DNA of 53,202 bases from Nitrospirota bacterium (GCA_029881725.1 JAOUMB010000016.1:1-53202), one strand, 5' to 3'. Positions 7,983 through 16,750 are shown, counted from the first letter of the stretch. The notes: a model not told the origin generated them from the letters alone. Translations and numbers: made by a program.

Positions 7983-8011
7983 AGAATAGGGTTCCGGCGG
8001 GGGTTGGTCAA
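7983..8011 (-). promoter_or_regulatory. Sigma-70 promoter for dapE
   Basis: On the minus strand, TTGACC (8006-8011) and TATTCT (7983-7988) are separated by 17 bp. The -10 ends only 9 nt before the ATG at 7973, so the predicted transcript has a leader of a few bases at most and no Shine-Dalgarno. Confidence 0.65.
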
Positions 8012-8038
8012 ACGCCGGTTTCATGCCGATAGGAGGGG

Positions 8039-8545
8039 ATGACCTGGGAAGTGCCCGTTGTCCATTCCGTCAACCGCCGCAAGGCGTGGCCGTTTTACGC
8101 CCTGCTGCTGGCGCTCGGTGTGCCCACGGGGTGGCTGGTGCCTTCCCGGTACATCCCCTATGCGGTGCTGGCGTTGATGGGCGGGCTGATCCTGTGGGCG
8201 TTGCTGTCGCGGGAGATCTTCACCCGCGACCACCGGCGCGGCATGCGGATGGTGCGCAAAAAGCGCTTCGACGAGGCCATCCCCCACTTTGAGGCGGCCT
8301 ACGCCTTCATGGAACGTCACCCGTGGATCGACCGCTGGCGCTCGCTGGTGCTGTTGTCCATCTCGGGCATGAGCTACCGGGAGATGGCCCTGTGCAACGT
8401 GGCCTTCTGTTACGGGCAGCAGGGCAAGGTGCGCGAGGCCACCGCCATCTATGAACATGTGCACCGGGAGTACCCGGACAACGGCATCGCCATTTCCGCG
8501 CTGAACATGCTGCGCGGAGCGGGGAACGGCCCGGCTGAGGGATAG
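8039..8545 (+). CDS. Two-helix membrane protein with TPR-like domain, copy 1
   Basis: 168 aa. Two predicted membrane helices (about residues 18-33 and 39-57) are followed by a soluble helical domain with a recurring signature: RFDEAIPHFE, RHPWIDRWR, SYREMALCN and a final YPDNGIAISAL. The same signature occurs three more times in the next two genes, so this is the first of four module copies. The A/Y/P spacing resembles tetratricopeptide repeats (xxGQQGKVREATAIYExVxREYP), which usually mediate protein contacts. No enzymatic motif is seen. The ATG at 8039 is close to AGGAGGGG (8031-8038), an unusually tight spacing; a GTG at 8051 is a possible alternative. The function is unknown. Confidence 0.75.
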   Translation: MTWEVPVVHSVNRRKAWPFYALLLALGVPTGWLVPSRYIPYAVLALMGGLILWALLSREIFTRDHRRGMRMVRKKRFDEAIPHFEAAYAFMERHPWIDRWRSLVLLSISGMSYREMALCNVAFCYGQQGKVREATAIYEHVHREYPDNGIAISALNMLRGAGNGPAEG

Positions 8546-8557
8546 CCGGTGGGAACC

Positions 8558-9610
8558 ATGAAACGTCCGTACGTTCATCAGAAATCGGCACCCGGCACGC
8601 TCCTGTTCTGGGCCGGATACCTGCTGAACCTGTGGCTGGCCCTTGGCGTGGCCAGCAAGGCGACCATATGGGCCGGAAAGGCGTTCAAGGTTCCGCCCGG
8701 CGGGACACTGGCGTTTGCGGTGGCGGGCGTGCTTCTGGTGGGCGGAACGGTGTTCTGGCTGTTGAGCCGGCTCCGCGCCTGGCCGTTGCGCCATCACCTG
8801 AAGGGGTGGCAATTGATGGAGCAGCAGCGATTCGCGGAGGCAATTCCGGAATTCGAGGCCAGCTACCAGTGGTTTTCCCGCCATCCGTGGCTGGACCGCC
8901 TGCGCGCGCCCCTGCTGCTGGACCCGTCCGGAATCAGCACCCGCGAATCGGCCCTGCTCAACATCGCCCACTGCCACGACCTGCTGGAGGACCGCCCCTC
9001 GGCGGAAGCGGCCTACCGGCGGGTGCTGGAGGAATTTCCCGAAAGCCCGGCTGCCCGCCTCTCGCTCCACTGGCGAAAACAGCTTTCCGGGGAGAATCCG
9101 CCCGGCTCCGAAACCCCCGACGATGCACGGCTGTGCACGGTGCAGTGCTCCGGTGCGGCCAGACTCGGCATCGGCCTGCTGTTCGGGGTGCCGCTTGGGC
9201 TCAGCATCGTGGACGCCCTGAACGCCCCCTCCCACCGGCTGGCGTTGGCCGCGGCGTGGGGAACCTGTTTTCTGGTGTACGCGGGGGTTCGCTCCCGGTT
9301 GCTGCGGCACCTGCACCAGGGAGTGATGGAGCTGCGGAGCCGCCGCTATGCGGAGGCCATCGCCGCGTTCGAGGCCCAGGACGCCCTGGTGGTCCGCCAC
9401 CCGTGGCTGGACCGCTACCGGGCGGCCATCTTCCTCTGGGCGTCCTCCATGAGCGTGCGGGAAACCGTGCAGGTCAACATCGGGCTCTGCCACGTGCGCA
9501 TGGGCGATCGGGATCGGGCCGAGGCCCAGTACCGAAAGGTGCTGGAGTCCTTCCCCGACAGCGTGATGGCCCACGATGCCTTGCGGATCATTCGGAGCAT
9601 GGCCGCTTGA
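8558..9610 (+). CDS. Fused double-module membrane TPR-like protein, copies 2 and 3
   Basis: About 350 aa, made of two tandem copies of the module seen in the gene before it. Each half has a pair of hydrophobic helices followed by the helical signature. Half 1: RFAEAIPEFE, RHPWLDRLR, STRESALLN, EFPESPAARLSL. Half 2 (from about nt 9150): RYAEAIAAFE, RHPWLDRYR, SVRETVQVN, SFPDSVMAHDAL. With four membrane segments, both soluble domains should lie on the same side. ATG 8558 is chosen; an in-frame GTG at 8549 is possible. The stop overlaps the start of the next gene (TTGA). Likely a fusion after gene duplication; role unknown. Confidence 0.75.
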   Translation: MKRPYVHQKSAPGTLLFWAGYLLNLWLALGVASKATIWAGKAFKVPPGGTLAFAVAGVLLVGGTVFWLLSRLRAWPLRHHLKGWQLMEQQRFAEAIPEFEASYQWFSRHPWLDRLRAPLLLDPSGISTRESALLNIAHCHDLLEDRPSAEAAYRRVLEEFPESPAARLSLHWRKQLSGENPPGSETPDDARLCTVQCSGAARLGIGLLFGVPLGLSIVDALNAPSHRLALAAAWGTCFLVYAGVRSRLLRHLHQGVMELRSRRYAEAIAAFEAQDALVVRHPWLDRYRAAIFLWASSMSVRETVQVNIGLCHVRMGDRDRAEAQYRKVLESFPDSVMAHDALRIIRSMAA

Positions 9611-10140
9611 AGAGTTACCCCACCGTGCGGCAGACCTCCTATCAGGCGCTGGCGCTGGTGCTGTTCAACTGCCTGCTGCTGGGCGGGATGGCCGGGCTGG
9701 CGGGGGCGGTGCTGTACGCCTATGCCAAGGTGGTCCACGGCATTTACAACCCGCTGGTGATGGCGGTGCCGTGGGTGCTGTTTCTCATCCTGCCCCTGGG
9801 CCTGCCGCAACTGGCCGCGCGCGGCCACCGGCGCGGCGCCGGCAGGCTCAAGCGGGAGCAGTTCACCGAGGCCATCGGCGAGTTTCAAAGCGCCTACGAC
9901 TTCTTTTCCCGCCACCCGTGGCTGGACCGCTACCGGGCGCTGATCCTGTTCAACGCCTCGGCCTTCAGCTACCGGGAGGCCGCGTTGATAAGCATTGCCT
10001 ACTGCCACGCCCGAATGGGCAACGTGGCCGGATACCGGGCGTATCTGGAGCGCGCGCTGGCGGAATTCCCCGACAGCCAGATGGCGAAGAACTCGCTGAA
10101 CATGCTCGATGCGCTGGAAGCCAACCTGAAAAACGGGTAG
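9607..10140 (+). CDS. Two-helix membrane protein with TPR-like domain, copy 4
   Basis: 177 aa starting at a TTG that overlaps the preceding TGA (9607-9610), implying translational coupling. Two N-terminal membrane helices are followed by the same helical domain: QFTEAIGEFQ, RHPWLDRYR, SYREAALIS and EFPDSQMAKNSL. It completes a run of four module copies in three genes (8039-10140). The coding frame continues open upstream inside the previous gene, so the start rests on the overlap and on where the hydrophobic N-terminus begins. No catalytic residues or known family beyond TPR-like repeats. Confidence 0.72.
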   Translation: MKSYPTVRQTSYQALALVLFNCLLLGGMAGLAGAVLYAYAKVVHGIYNPLVMAVPWVLFLILPLGLPQLAARGHRRGAGRLKREQFTEAIGEFQSAYDFFSRHPWLDRYRALILFNASAFSYREAALISIAYCHARMGNVAGYRAYLERALAEFPDSQMAKNSLNMLDALEANLKNG

Positions 10141-10165
10141 TCCCCCCTTCCGCGTCCGTTTCCGG

Positions 10166-10194
10166 CTGACCTGATTCCGGGCATCGGCTATACT
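10166..10194 (+). promoter_or_regulatory. Sigma-70 promoter for metH
   Basis: CTGACC (10166-10171) and TATACT (10189-10194) are separated by 17 bp. The -10 ends 12 nt before the metH ATG, so the leader would be about 6 nt and no ribosome site is visible. No cobalamin riboswitch can fit in the 66-bp gap. Confidence 0.6.
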
Positions 10195-10206
10195 TACCGC
10201 CACATT

Positions 10207-13200
10207 ATGAATATTCGTCAGTTTGTAAAAGACAATGTCCTGATCATGGACGGCGGCATGGGCACCATGCTGATGGGCTACGATCTGGACCTGGAACGGG
10301 ACTTTCTGGGCAAGGAGAACTGCTCCGAAGTCCTGTGCGAAACCCGCCCGGAGGTGATTCGCGAGATCCACGAGGCGTATCTGAAAGCCGGAGCCCACGC
10401 GGTGGAGACCAACTCCTTCGGTTCCAGCCGCATCGTGTTCGACGAATTCGGCCTGTCCGGCCGGGAGCGGGAATTCAACGTCATGGCCGCGCGCATCGCC
10501 CGCGAGGCGTGCGAGAAGTACGCCACCCCGGACATGCCGCGCTTCGTGATCGGTTCCATGGGGCCCGGCACCAAGCTGCCGACCCTGGGACACACCACCT
10601 ACGACATTCTGGAAGCGAGTTACCACGAGCAGGCCGCCGGACTCATCGAGGGTGGCGTGGACGCCCTGCTGGTGGAAACCGCCCAGGACCTGTTGCAGAT
10701 GAAGGCCGCCATCAACGGCTGCAAGCGCGCCATGGACGATGCGGGCCTCAAGGGGGACGACCGCCCCCTGCTCATGGCCCAGGCCACCTTCGAGACTACC
10801 GGCACCATGCTGGTGGGCACCGAAATCGCCGCCGCCGTCAACGCGCTGGAGGCGCTGGGGGTGGATGTGATCGGCCTCAACTGCGCCACCGGCCCGCGCG
10901 AGATGGCCCCGCACATCGAATACCTGTCCCGCCACACCACCTGCATGATTTCGGTGCTGCCCAACGCCGGGCTGCCGGAACTGGTGAACGGCAAAACCCA
11001 CTACCCGCTTTCGCCGGATGAACTGGCCGACTGGCACCGCCGCTTTGTGGAAGAGGACGGGGTGAACATCGTGGGCGGGTGCTGCGGCACCACCCCGCCG
11101 CACATCGAGGCCACCGCCCGCCGCATCGGCCAACGCGCCCCGACCCCGCGCACCCCGGAACCGCAGGCCGGGGTATCGTCCATCTATCGCTACGTGCCCT
11201 ATGCCCAGGAGAACGCCGTGTTCGCCGTGGGCGAGCGCACCAACGCCAACGGTTCCCGCGCCTTCCGCGACATGCTGGCCGCCGAGGACTGGGACGGCAT
11301 CACCCGGTTGGGGGTCGACCAGTCCCGCGAGGGGTCCCACGCGGTGGACGTGTGCGTGGCCTATGTAGGCCGCCCGGAAGCGTCCGACATGGATCAGGTC
11401 ATGCGCCGCTTCGTGTCGGGGGTGGACGCGCCGCTGATGATCGATTCCACCGAAACCGAGGTGATCGAAACCGCCCTCAAGCGGGCCGGCGCCAAGTGCA
11501 TGATCAACTCCATCAACTTCGAGGATGGAGAGGAACGGCCCGCCCGCGTGCTGGAACTGGCGCGCCGCTTCGGCGCCTCGGTGGTGGCCCTCACCATCGA
11601 CGAAGACGGCATGGCCAAGACCGCCGCCAAAAAGCTGGAAATCGCCCGCCGTCTGCGCGACTTTGCCTGCGGCACCCACGGCCTGCCCGAGTCCGACCTG
11701 ATCATCGACCCGCTCACCTTCACCATCTGCACCGGTGTGGAGGACGACCGGGAGCTGGGCATCGAGACCCTGAACGGCATCCGCGCCATACACGAGGCCC
11801 TGCCCACCATCCAGATCATGCTCGGCCTGTCCAATATCTCGTTCGGCCTCAAGCCCCGCCCGCGCCAGTTGTTGAACTCCGTGTTCCTGGCCGAGTGCCA
11901 GCAGGCGGGCATGAACATGGCGATTCTGCACACGGCCAAGATCCTGCCCCTGTTCAAGATCGACGAGGCCCGGCAGAAGATCGCCCTGGACCTGATCCAC
12001 AACCGCCGCACCGACGGGTACGACCCGCTGATGGAACTGATGGCCCTGTTCCCCGAGGGGGAAGTGGTGGAGGCCGAAGTCGACACCGCCCCGAAAACCG
12101 TCGAGGAACGCCTTCATCTGCGCATCGTGGACGGCAATCGCAACGGCCTGGATGTGGACATCGACGAGGCCCTCGCAACCCACCCGCCGCTGCACATCAT
12201 CAACGAGATCCTGCTGGGCGGCATGAAGGTGGTGGGCGAACTGTTCGGCTCCGGCAAGATGCAGCTCCCCTTCGTTCTCCAGTCCGCCGAAACAATGAAA
12301 GCCGCCGTGGCCCTGCTGGAACCGCACATGGACCGCGCCGAAGGCAGCGCCAAGGGCACCCTGGTGCTGGCCACGGTGAAGGGCGACGTGCACGACATCG
12401 GCAAAAACCTGGTGGACATCATCCTCACCAACAACGGCTACCGGGTCATCAACCTGGGCATCAAGCAGCCCGCCGACGCGGTGCTGGCCGCCGTGCAGGA
12501 ACACCAGCCGGACGCCATCGGCCTGTCCGGCCTGCTGGTGAAGTCCACCGTGATCATGCGCGAGGACCTGGAGCGCTTCGCCGCCGAAGGGGTGACCACC
12601 CCGGTGCTGCTGGGCGGCGCCGCCCTCACCCGCAAGTACGTGGAGGAGGACTGCCGCACGGCCTATCCCGGCGGCCGCGTGGACTACGCCCGCGACGCCT
12701 TCGACGGCCTGCACCTGATGGACTCCATCATGTCCGGCGAGGCCCCCGCCCAGGCAAAAAGTGACAAAACTGACGTTTCCCCCCCGGTGGCGGACCGCGA
12801 GTCCGTGGTGCACACCCTGGCGGACGAACTGGAAGAGCGCTTCCGTGACGCCCCGGCGGCACCCGGCCATTCAGGTGTGGCCTGGCAGGGGGCCGAACTG
12901 CCGGAACCCCCGTTCTGGGGCCCCCGCGTGCTGGACTCCATCCCGTTGCAGAACATTGCCCCGTTCATCAACGAGACCATGCTCTACCAGTTCCAGTGGG
13001 GGTTTAAGAAGAAGTCGGTGCCCGAGGAATACGCCGGCCGCTTCGATGAATTTGTGAAGGAGAAGGTGCGGCCGATCTACCACGATCTGCTACGCCGCTG
13101 CGCCCAGGAGAAGATTCTGGAGCCGCGCGCGGTCTACGGCTATTGGCCGTGCAACTCCGACGGCAACGATCTGGTGCTGTACGTGCCGGAGAGCTCGGCG

Positions 13201-13701
13201 GAACTGGCGCGCTTTGCGCTGCCGCGCCAGTCGGCCAAAAAGGGCGGCCTGTGCCTGGCGGACTTCTTCCGCCCCGTGTCCTCCGGGGTGCGCGACGTGG
13301 TGGGGCTGCAACTGGTGACCATGGGCCAGAAGGCCGCCGATCTGGCCCGCGAATGGTTTGCCCAGGACCGCTATCAGGACTATCTGTACCTGCACGGGCT
13401 CACCGTGGAAATGGCCGAGGCGCTGGCCGAGGTGGTGCATCAGCGGGTGCGCGCCGAGATGGGCTTTGCCGCCGACGACGCCCGCGACACCCACAAATTG
13501 ATTCATCAGGGGTATCGCGGCGCGCGGTACTCCTTCGGCTATCCGGCCTGCCCCAACCTGGGCGACCAGAAGCTGCTGCTGGAACTGCTCAACGGTTCCG
13601 CCATCGGCGTGGAGATGAGCGAAGGGGACCAGTTGCACCCGGAAGCCTCCACCAGCGCCGTGGTCACGCTGCATCCGCAAGCGCGCTACTTCGGCATCTA
13701 G
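10207..13701 (+). CDS. metH: Cobalamin-dependent methionine synthase MetH
   Basis: Transfers the methyl group of 5-methyltetrahydrofolate to homocysteine via methylcobalamin. The 1164-aa protein has all four modules. Homocysteine-binding barrel: about 1-320, zinc ligands in LNCATG and GGCCGTTPPH. Pterin-binding barrel: about 340-610, starting VGERTNANGS. B12 cap and Rossmann domain: about 625-850, with the lower-ligand motif DVHDIG near residue 727. C-terminal AdoMet reactivation domain: about 880-1164, with GYRGARYSFGYPACPN. It is somewhat shorter than E. coli MetH (1227 aa) but nothing essential is missing. The presence of the AdoMet domain means it can be reductively reactivated. A long antisense frame opposite it is a GC-bias shadow. 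Confidence 0.97.
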   Translation: MNIRQFVKDNVLIMDGGMGTMLMGYDLDLERDFLGKENCSEVLCETRPEVIREIHEAYLKAGAHAVETNSFGSSRIVFDEFGLSGREREFNVMAARIAREACEKYATPDMPRFVIGSMGPGTKLPTLGHTTYDILEASYHEQAAGLIEGGVDALLVETAQDLLQMKAAINGCKRAMDDAGLKGDDRPLLMAQATFETTGTMLVGTEIAAAVNALEALGVDVIGLNCATGPREMAPHIEYLSRHTTCMISVLPNAGLPELVNGKTHYPLSPDELADWHRRFVEEDGVNIVGGCCGTTPPHIEATARRIGQRAPTPRTPEPQAGVSSIYRYVPYAQENAVFAVGERTNANGSRAFRDMLAAEDWDGITRLGVDQSREGSHAVDVCVAYVGRPEASDMDQVMRRFVSGVDAPLMIDSTETEVIETALKRAGAKCMINSINFEDGEERPARVLELARRFGASVVALTIDEDGMAKTAAKKLEIARRLRDFACGTHGLPESDLIIDPLTFTICTGVEDDRELGIETLNGIRAIHEALPTIQIMLGLSNISFGLKPRPRQLLNSVFLAECQQAGMNMAILHTAKILPLFKIDEARQKIALDLIHNRRTDGYDPLMELMALFPEGEVVEAEVDTAPKTVEERLHLRIVDGNRNGLDVDIDEALATHPPLHIINEILLGGMKVVGELFGSGKMQLPFVLQSAETMKAAVALLEPHMDRAEGSAKGTLVLATVKGDVHDIGKNLVDIILTNNGYRVINLGIKQPADAVLAAVQEHQPDAIGLSGLLVKSTVIMREDLERFAAEGVTTPVLLGGAALTRKYVEEDCRTAYPGGRVDYARDAFDGLHLMDSIMSGEAPAQAKSDKTDVSPPVADRESVVHTLADELEERFRDAPAAPGHSGVAWQGAELPEPPFWGPRVLDSIPLQNIAPFINETMLYQFQWGFKKKSVPEEYAGRFDEFVKEKVRPIYHDLLRRCAQEKILEPRAVYGYWPCNSDGNDLVLYVPESSAELARFALPRQSAKKGGLCLADFFRPVSSGVRDVVGLQLVTMGQKAADLAREWFAQDRYQDYLYLHGLTVEMAEALAEVVHQRVRAEMGFAADDARDTHKLIHQGYRGARYSFGYPACPNLGDQKLLLELLNGSAIGVEMSEGDQLHPEASTSAVVTLHPQARYFGI

Positions 13702-13716
13702 CGGGAAAGGGGGGAC

Positions 13717-14088
13717 ATGATTCGCCTCCTTCTACTGGCGGCCATGGGGGGCCTGCTGGTGTACATGATCTTCCGCTATCAGGGCGAACGGCAGCGGCGC
13801 GCCAAGGTGCTGGATCAACTGCGGGATCAGGTGGGCAAGCGCGGCATCGTCACCGAAACCTGTTCCCGGCACCACGGCATTGTGCGCCTCAACGGCACCG
13901 GCTATGCCGCGTGCACCGACGGCGAGTCCCTGGGCCCGCGGGTGATGGTGGAAGTGGTCGAGGTGCACCGCTTTCGCCTGCTGGTGCGCAAGGTGGAGGG
14001 CATGGGCCACCTGGTGGACGTGGACGACATCAAGCACACTCCCCGCCCTCCCCGCCCGGCGCCCGAGGGCCCGCGCCCGGAGGCGTAG
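13717..14088 (+). CDS. Small NfeD-like membrane-anchored protein
   Basis: 123 aa. One N-terminal membrane helix (about residues 2-18) is followed by a basic linker and a compact beta-rich domain with GIVRLNGTGYAAC and GPRVMVEVVEV, reminiscent of the C-terminal OB-fold of NfeD proteins (a beta-barrel with a G-x-V-x-L-x-G-x-x-Y/W start). It ends in a Pro/Arg-rich tail. NfeD proteins pair with membrane proteases or stomatins; none adjoins here. GGGGGG just upstream of the ATG gives a usable ribosome site. It follows metH by 15 bp and is probably on the same transcript. The assignment to NfeD-like is by fold pattern only. Confidence 0.6.
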   Translation: MIRLLLLAAMGGLLVYMIFRYQGERQRRAKVLDQLRDQVGKRGIVTETCSRHHGIVRLNGTGYAACTDGESLGPRVMVEVVEVHRFRLLVRKVEGMGHLVDVDDIKHTPRPPRPAPEGPRPEA

Positions 14089-14097
14089 ACCCCTTCG

Positions 14098-14126
14098 TTG
14101 ACCCCTGCCGGGTCCCCTCCTATACT
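14098..14126 (+). promoter_or_regulatory. Sigma-70 promoter for tldD
   Basis: TTGACC (14098-14103) and TATACT (14121-14126) are separated by 17 bp, giving a predicted start near 14133 and a ~50-nt leader with GAGAGA before the GTG at 14183. Confidence 0.7.
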
Positions 14127-14182
14127 GAGGCGATGGGCCGCACGCGGCCGCCAACCCGCCTTTTTCATCCGAGAGATATTTC

Positions 14183-15622
14183 GTGACCCGCATTACCGAT
14201 CCCCGCCTGCTGCTCGACGCCAACCAGTTGACCACCGGCAAGGTGGACCAGATTCTGGGCAAGATCCTGGGCGGCCCGGTGGACTACGCCGACGCCTATT
14301 TCGAATACACCTTCTCCGAGTCCGTGAGCATGGAGGAGGGCATCGTCAAAAAGGCCTCCCGCAACCTGTCCCAGGGGGCCGGGGTGCGCGGCGTGGCGGG
14401 GGAAAAAACCGGCTACGCCTACTCGGACGACATTTCCCTGAACTCGCTGGAGGAGGCCGCCCGCACCGCCCGCGCCATCGCCGGCAGTGAAGGCGGCAGC
14501 GCCCCGGCGGTGGGCGTGAACAAGGCGGGCAAAGCGCACAACCTGTATCCGGTGGATCAGCCTCCCACCGAGGTGGCGGTGGCCGACAAGGTGGCCCTGC
14601 TGCGCAAGATCGACGCGGTGGCCCGTGCCGTGGATCCGCGCATCATCAACGTGATGGCCTCCTTCACCAGCCAGTACAAGGTGGTGCTCATCGCCACCTC
14701 CGAAGGGCTGGTGGTGGGCGACATCCAACCCCTTTCGCGCCTCAACGTGAGCTGCATCGCCCAGGACGGCAAGGGCCGCCAGATCGGCACCTACGGCGGC
14801 GGCGGACGGCGCGAATACGGCCAGTTCACCGAGGACAACACCTTCGAGTTCTATGCCAAGGAGGCCGCCCGCCAGGCGCTGGTGAACCTGGACGCGGTGG
14901 ACGCCCCCGCCGGCACCATGGACGTGGTGCTGGGCAACGGCTGGCCCGGCATCCTGCTGCACGAAGCCGTGGGCCACGGGCTGGAGGCGGACTTTAACCG
15001 CAAGGGGGTGTCGGCCTTTTCCGGCATGATCGGCAAGCAGGTGGCCAGCCCCCTGTGCACCGTGGTGGACGACGGCACCCTCACCGGACGGCGCGGCTCC
15101 ATCAACGTGGACGACGAGGGGGTGCCCTCCACCCGCACCGTGCTGATCGAACACGGCATCCTGAAGGGCTACATCAACGACCGCATGAACGCACGCCTGA
15201 CCGGCGCGGAGCTGACCGGCAACGGCCGCCGCGAGTCCTACGCCCACGCGCCCATGCCGCGCATGACCAATACCTTCATGGAAAATGGCGAAACCCCGCC
15301 GGAGGACATCATCCGCAGCGTGAAAAAGGGACTCTACGCCGTCTCCTTCGGCGGCGGACAGGTGGACATCACCAACGGCAAATTCGTGTTTTCCGCCAGC
15401 GAGGCATACCTGATCGAGAACGGCAGGATCACCACCCCGGTAAAGGGCGCCACCCTGATCGGCAGCGGCCCCGAGTCGCTCAAGCGCGTGTCCGCCGTGG
15501 GCAACGACATGGCCCTGGATTCCGGCATCGGAACCTGCGGCAAGGAGGGGCAAAGCGTACCGGTCGGCGTGGGCATGCCGACGATCCGATTGGACGCCAT
15601 TACCGTCGGCGGCACGTCCTAG
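14183..15622 (+). CDS. tldD: Metalloprotease TldD
   Basis: Zinc protease subunit that, together with TldE/PmbA, trims unfolded or leader peptides (in E. coli microcin B17 and CcdA processing). The 479-aa protein has the HExxxH zinc motif as LLHEAVGHGLEADF near residue 260 and the downstream family blocks (GRRGSINVDDEGVPS, GRRESYAHAPMPRM and the C-terminal GICGKxGQ-like stretch). It starts at GTG 14183 with GAGAGA 8 nt upstream; no in-frame ATG fits the family N-terminus better. A PmbA/TldE partner gene is not in this window. A perfect bidirectional terminator follows. Confidence 0.95.
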   Translation: MTRITDPRLLLDANQLTTGKVDQILGKILGGPVDYADAYFEYTFSESVSMEEGIVKKASRNLSQGAGVRGVAGEKTGYAYSDDISLNSLEEAARTARAIAGSEGGSAPAVGVNKAGKAHNLYPVDQPPTEVAVADKVALLRKIDAVARAVDPRIINVMASFTSQYKVVLIATSEGLVVGDIQPLSRLNVSCIAQDGKGRQIGTYGGGGRREYGQFTEDNTFEFYAKEAARQALVNLDAVDAPAGTMDVVLGNGWPGILLHEAVGHGLEADFNRKGVSAFSGMIGKQVASPLCTVVDDGTLTGRRGSINVDDEGVPSTRTVLIEHGILKGYINDRMNARLTGAELTGNGRRESYAHAPMPRMTNTFMENGETPPEDIIRSVKKGLYAVSFGGGQVDITNGKFVFSASEAYLIENGRITTPVKGATLIGSGPESLKRVSAVGNDMALDSGIGTCGKEGQSVPVGVGMPTIRLDAITVGGTS

Positions 15623-15679
15623 GCGGACCGCCAACTCCGACCCGCGCCATGCACGGGGCCCCCGTTCCATCCTGATCAA

Positions 15680-15728
15680 AACCAAAAAAGGCGGCACGGC
15701 TGAGATGGCCGTGCCGCCTTTTTTGGTT
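15680..15728. terminator. Bidirectional rho-independent terminator between convergent genes
   Basis: A perfect 21-bp stem (arms 15680-15700 and 15708-15728, 7-nt loop) with a GC-rich core GGCGGCACGGC and A6/T6 tracts at each foot. It serves both tldD (plus) and the convergent hydrolase gene (minus). Confidence 0.95.
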
Positions 15729-15738
15729 ACGTGAACGC

Positions 15739-16584
15739 TTAGTCGGCCAACCGGTCCCCCTCGAACACCACCGTCTGCCCGGGCTCCATGCCCAGGAATT
15801 TTTTGCCCACCGCCTTTTTAAACCCGTCGGCCTTGGGCGTCAGAACGGGGAAGGTGCCGTAGTGGTGCGGTATTGCATAGCGGGCTTTTACCGCCTTGGC
15901 CGCTTCCGCCGCCATGTCGGCCTCCATGCCGAAGTGGCCACCGATGTTGATCAGCGCCACGTCGATGCAGTTGCACGCCCCGATCACCTTCATGTCCTCG
16001 AAGTAGGCGGTATCGCCGGTGTCGTAGATCACCGGACCGCCGTCGATTTTGATCACGAAGCCCCCCGGTGCGCCGCCGAATACGTGGTCGGGCTGGTTCG
16101 GCCCGGCGTTGGGGTTCTGCATGCCGGAGGAGTGCACCGCGGGCACCATCTGCACCCGCACCCCCTCGGCCAGTTGAATCTCGCCGCCCGGGTTGATCAT
16201 GGTGTCGAAACCAATCTGGTCCTTGGGGAACCCTTGCAGCTTGACCATGTTCTGCAGCAGCTCATAGCTGCCCGCCATGCGCGCGCCGGTCTTTTTGGCC
16301 AGTTCCGCCGCGTCGGCGATGTGGTCGAAGTGGCCGTGGGTGACCAGAATATGGTCCACCCGGCCGATCTTCGCCAGCGGATCGGCCCCGTCCTTGGCCG
16401 CCGGATTGACCGGGTTCCTGAACCACGGGTCGAGGACGATCACGTGCCCGGACGGCGTTTCGATGGTGAACGTGGCGTGCCCGTGCCAGGTGATTCTGGT
16501 TTTGCCTTCATCGGCATGGGCCGGTGCGGGCATGGAAACGGCGGCGGCAAACAGCGCCACCGCGCAAAGCAATGCAAGACGCAT
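15739..16584 (-). CDS. Secreted metal-dependent hydrolase, metallo-beta-lactamase fold (UPF0173-like)
   Basis: 281 aa. It begins with a clear signal peptide (about 24 residues, cleavage after AHA), which is unusual because most UPF0173 members are cytoplasmic. The mature part has the MBL-fold metal motif HGHFDH, the later VHSSG and GDTAYF blocks, and PHHYGTFPVL near the end. UPF0173 proteins are annotated as metal-dependent hydrolases of unknown substrate. The ATG at 16584 has an excellent ribosome site (GGAGGGGAGGG upstream); in-frame extension to 16722 lacks one and would bury the signal peptide. Convergent with tldD, divergent from the formate dehydrogenase operon. Confidence 0.88.
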   Translation of the reverse strand: MRLALLCAVALFAAAVSMPAPAHADEGKTRITWHGHATFTIETPSGHVIVLDPWFRNPVNPAAKDGADPLAKIGRVDHILVTHGHFDHIADAAELAKKTGARMAGSYELLQNMVKLQGFPKDQIGFDTMINPGGEIQLAEGVRVQMVPAVHSSGMQNPNAGPNQPDHVFGGAPGGFVIKIDGGPVIYDTGDTAYFEDMKVIGACNCIDVALINIGGHFGMEADMAAEAAKAVKARYAIPHHYGTFPVLTPKADGFKKAVGKKFLGMEPGQTVVFEGDRLAD

Positions 16585-16683
16585 GATGATCCCTCCCCTC
16601 CTGATGCAAAAGCTGACGCGGTTGATCGCGCGTAAGTAGGGGCCATCGTTGCAGATTCCAGCGGCGGGGACAAGAGCATTCCC

Positions 16684-16712
16684 TTGACCATCCCCTCCCC
16701 CCGTGATAAAAA
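16684..16712 (+). promoter_or_regulatory. Candidate promoter of the formate dehydrogenase operon
   Basis: TTGACC (16684-16689) is followed after 17 bp by TAAAAA (16707-16712), a four-of-six match to the -10. This would start transcription near 16719, about 30 nt before the first gene of the operon. The -10 is weak, so an activator may be needed. Confidence 0.35.
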
Positions 16713-16750
16713 TCACCCTCACACCCGCCGCGTGACTGACGGAAACTCAG

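Noticed and set aside
10141-10206. Possible cobalamin riboswitch before metH
   Set aside because: Only 66 bp separate metH from the previous gene, too short for a B12 riboswitch, and a promoter occupies that space.
9415-12870. A 1151-codon open frame on the minus strand opposite metH
   Set aside because: It is an antisense shadow of the metH codon pattern in GC-rich DNA. Its composition (His/Gly/Val-rich, low complexity) is not protein-like and metH is unambiguous.
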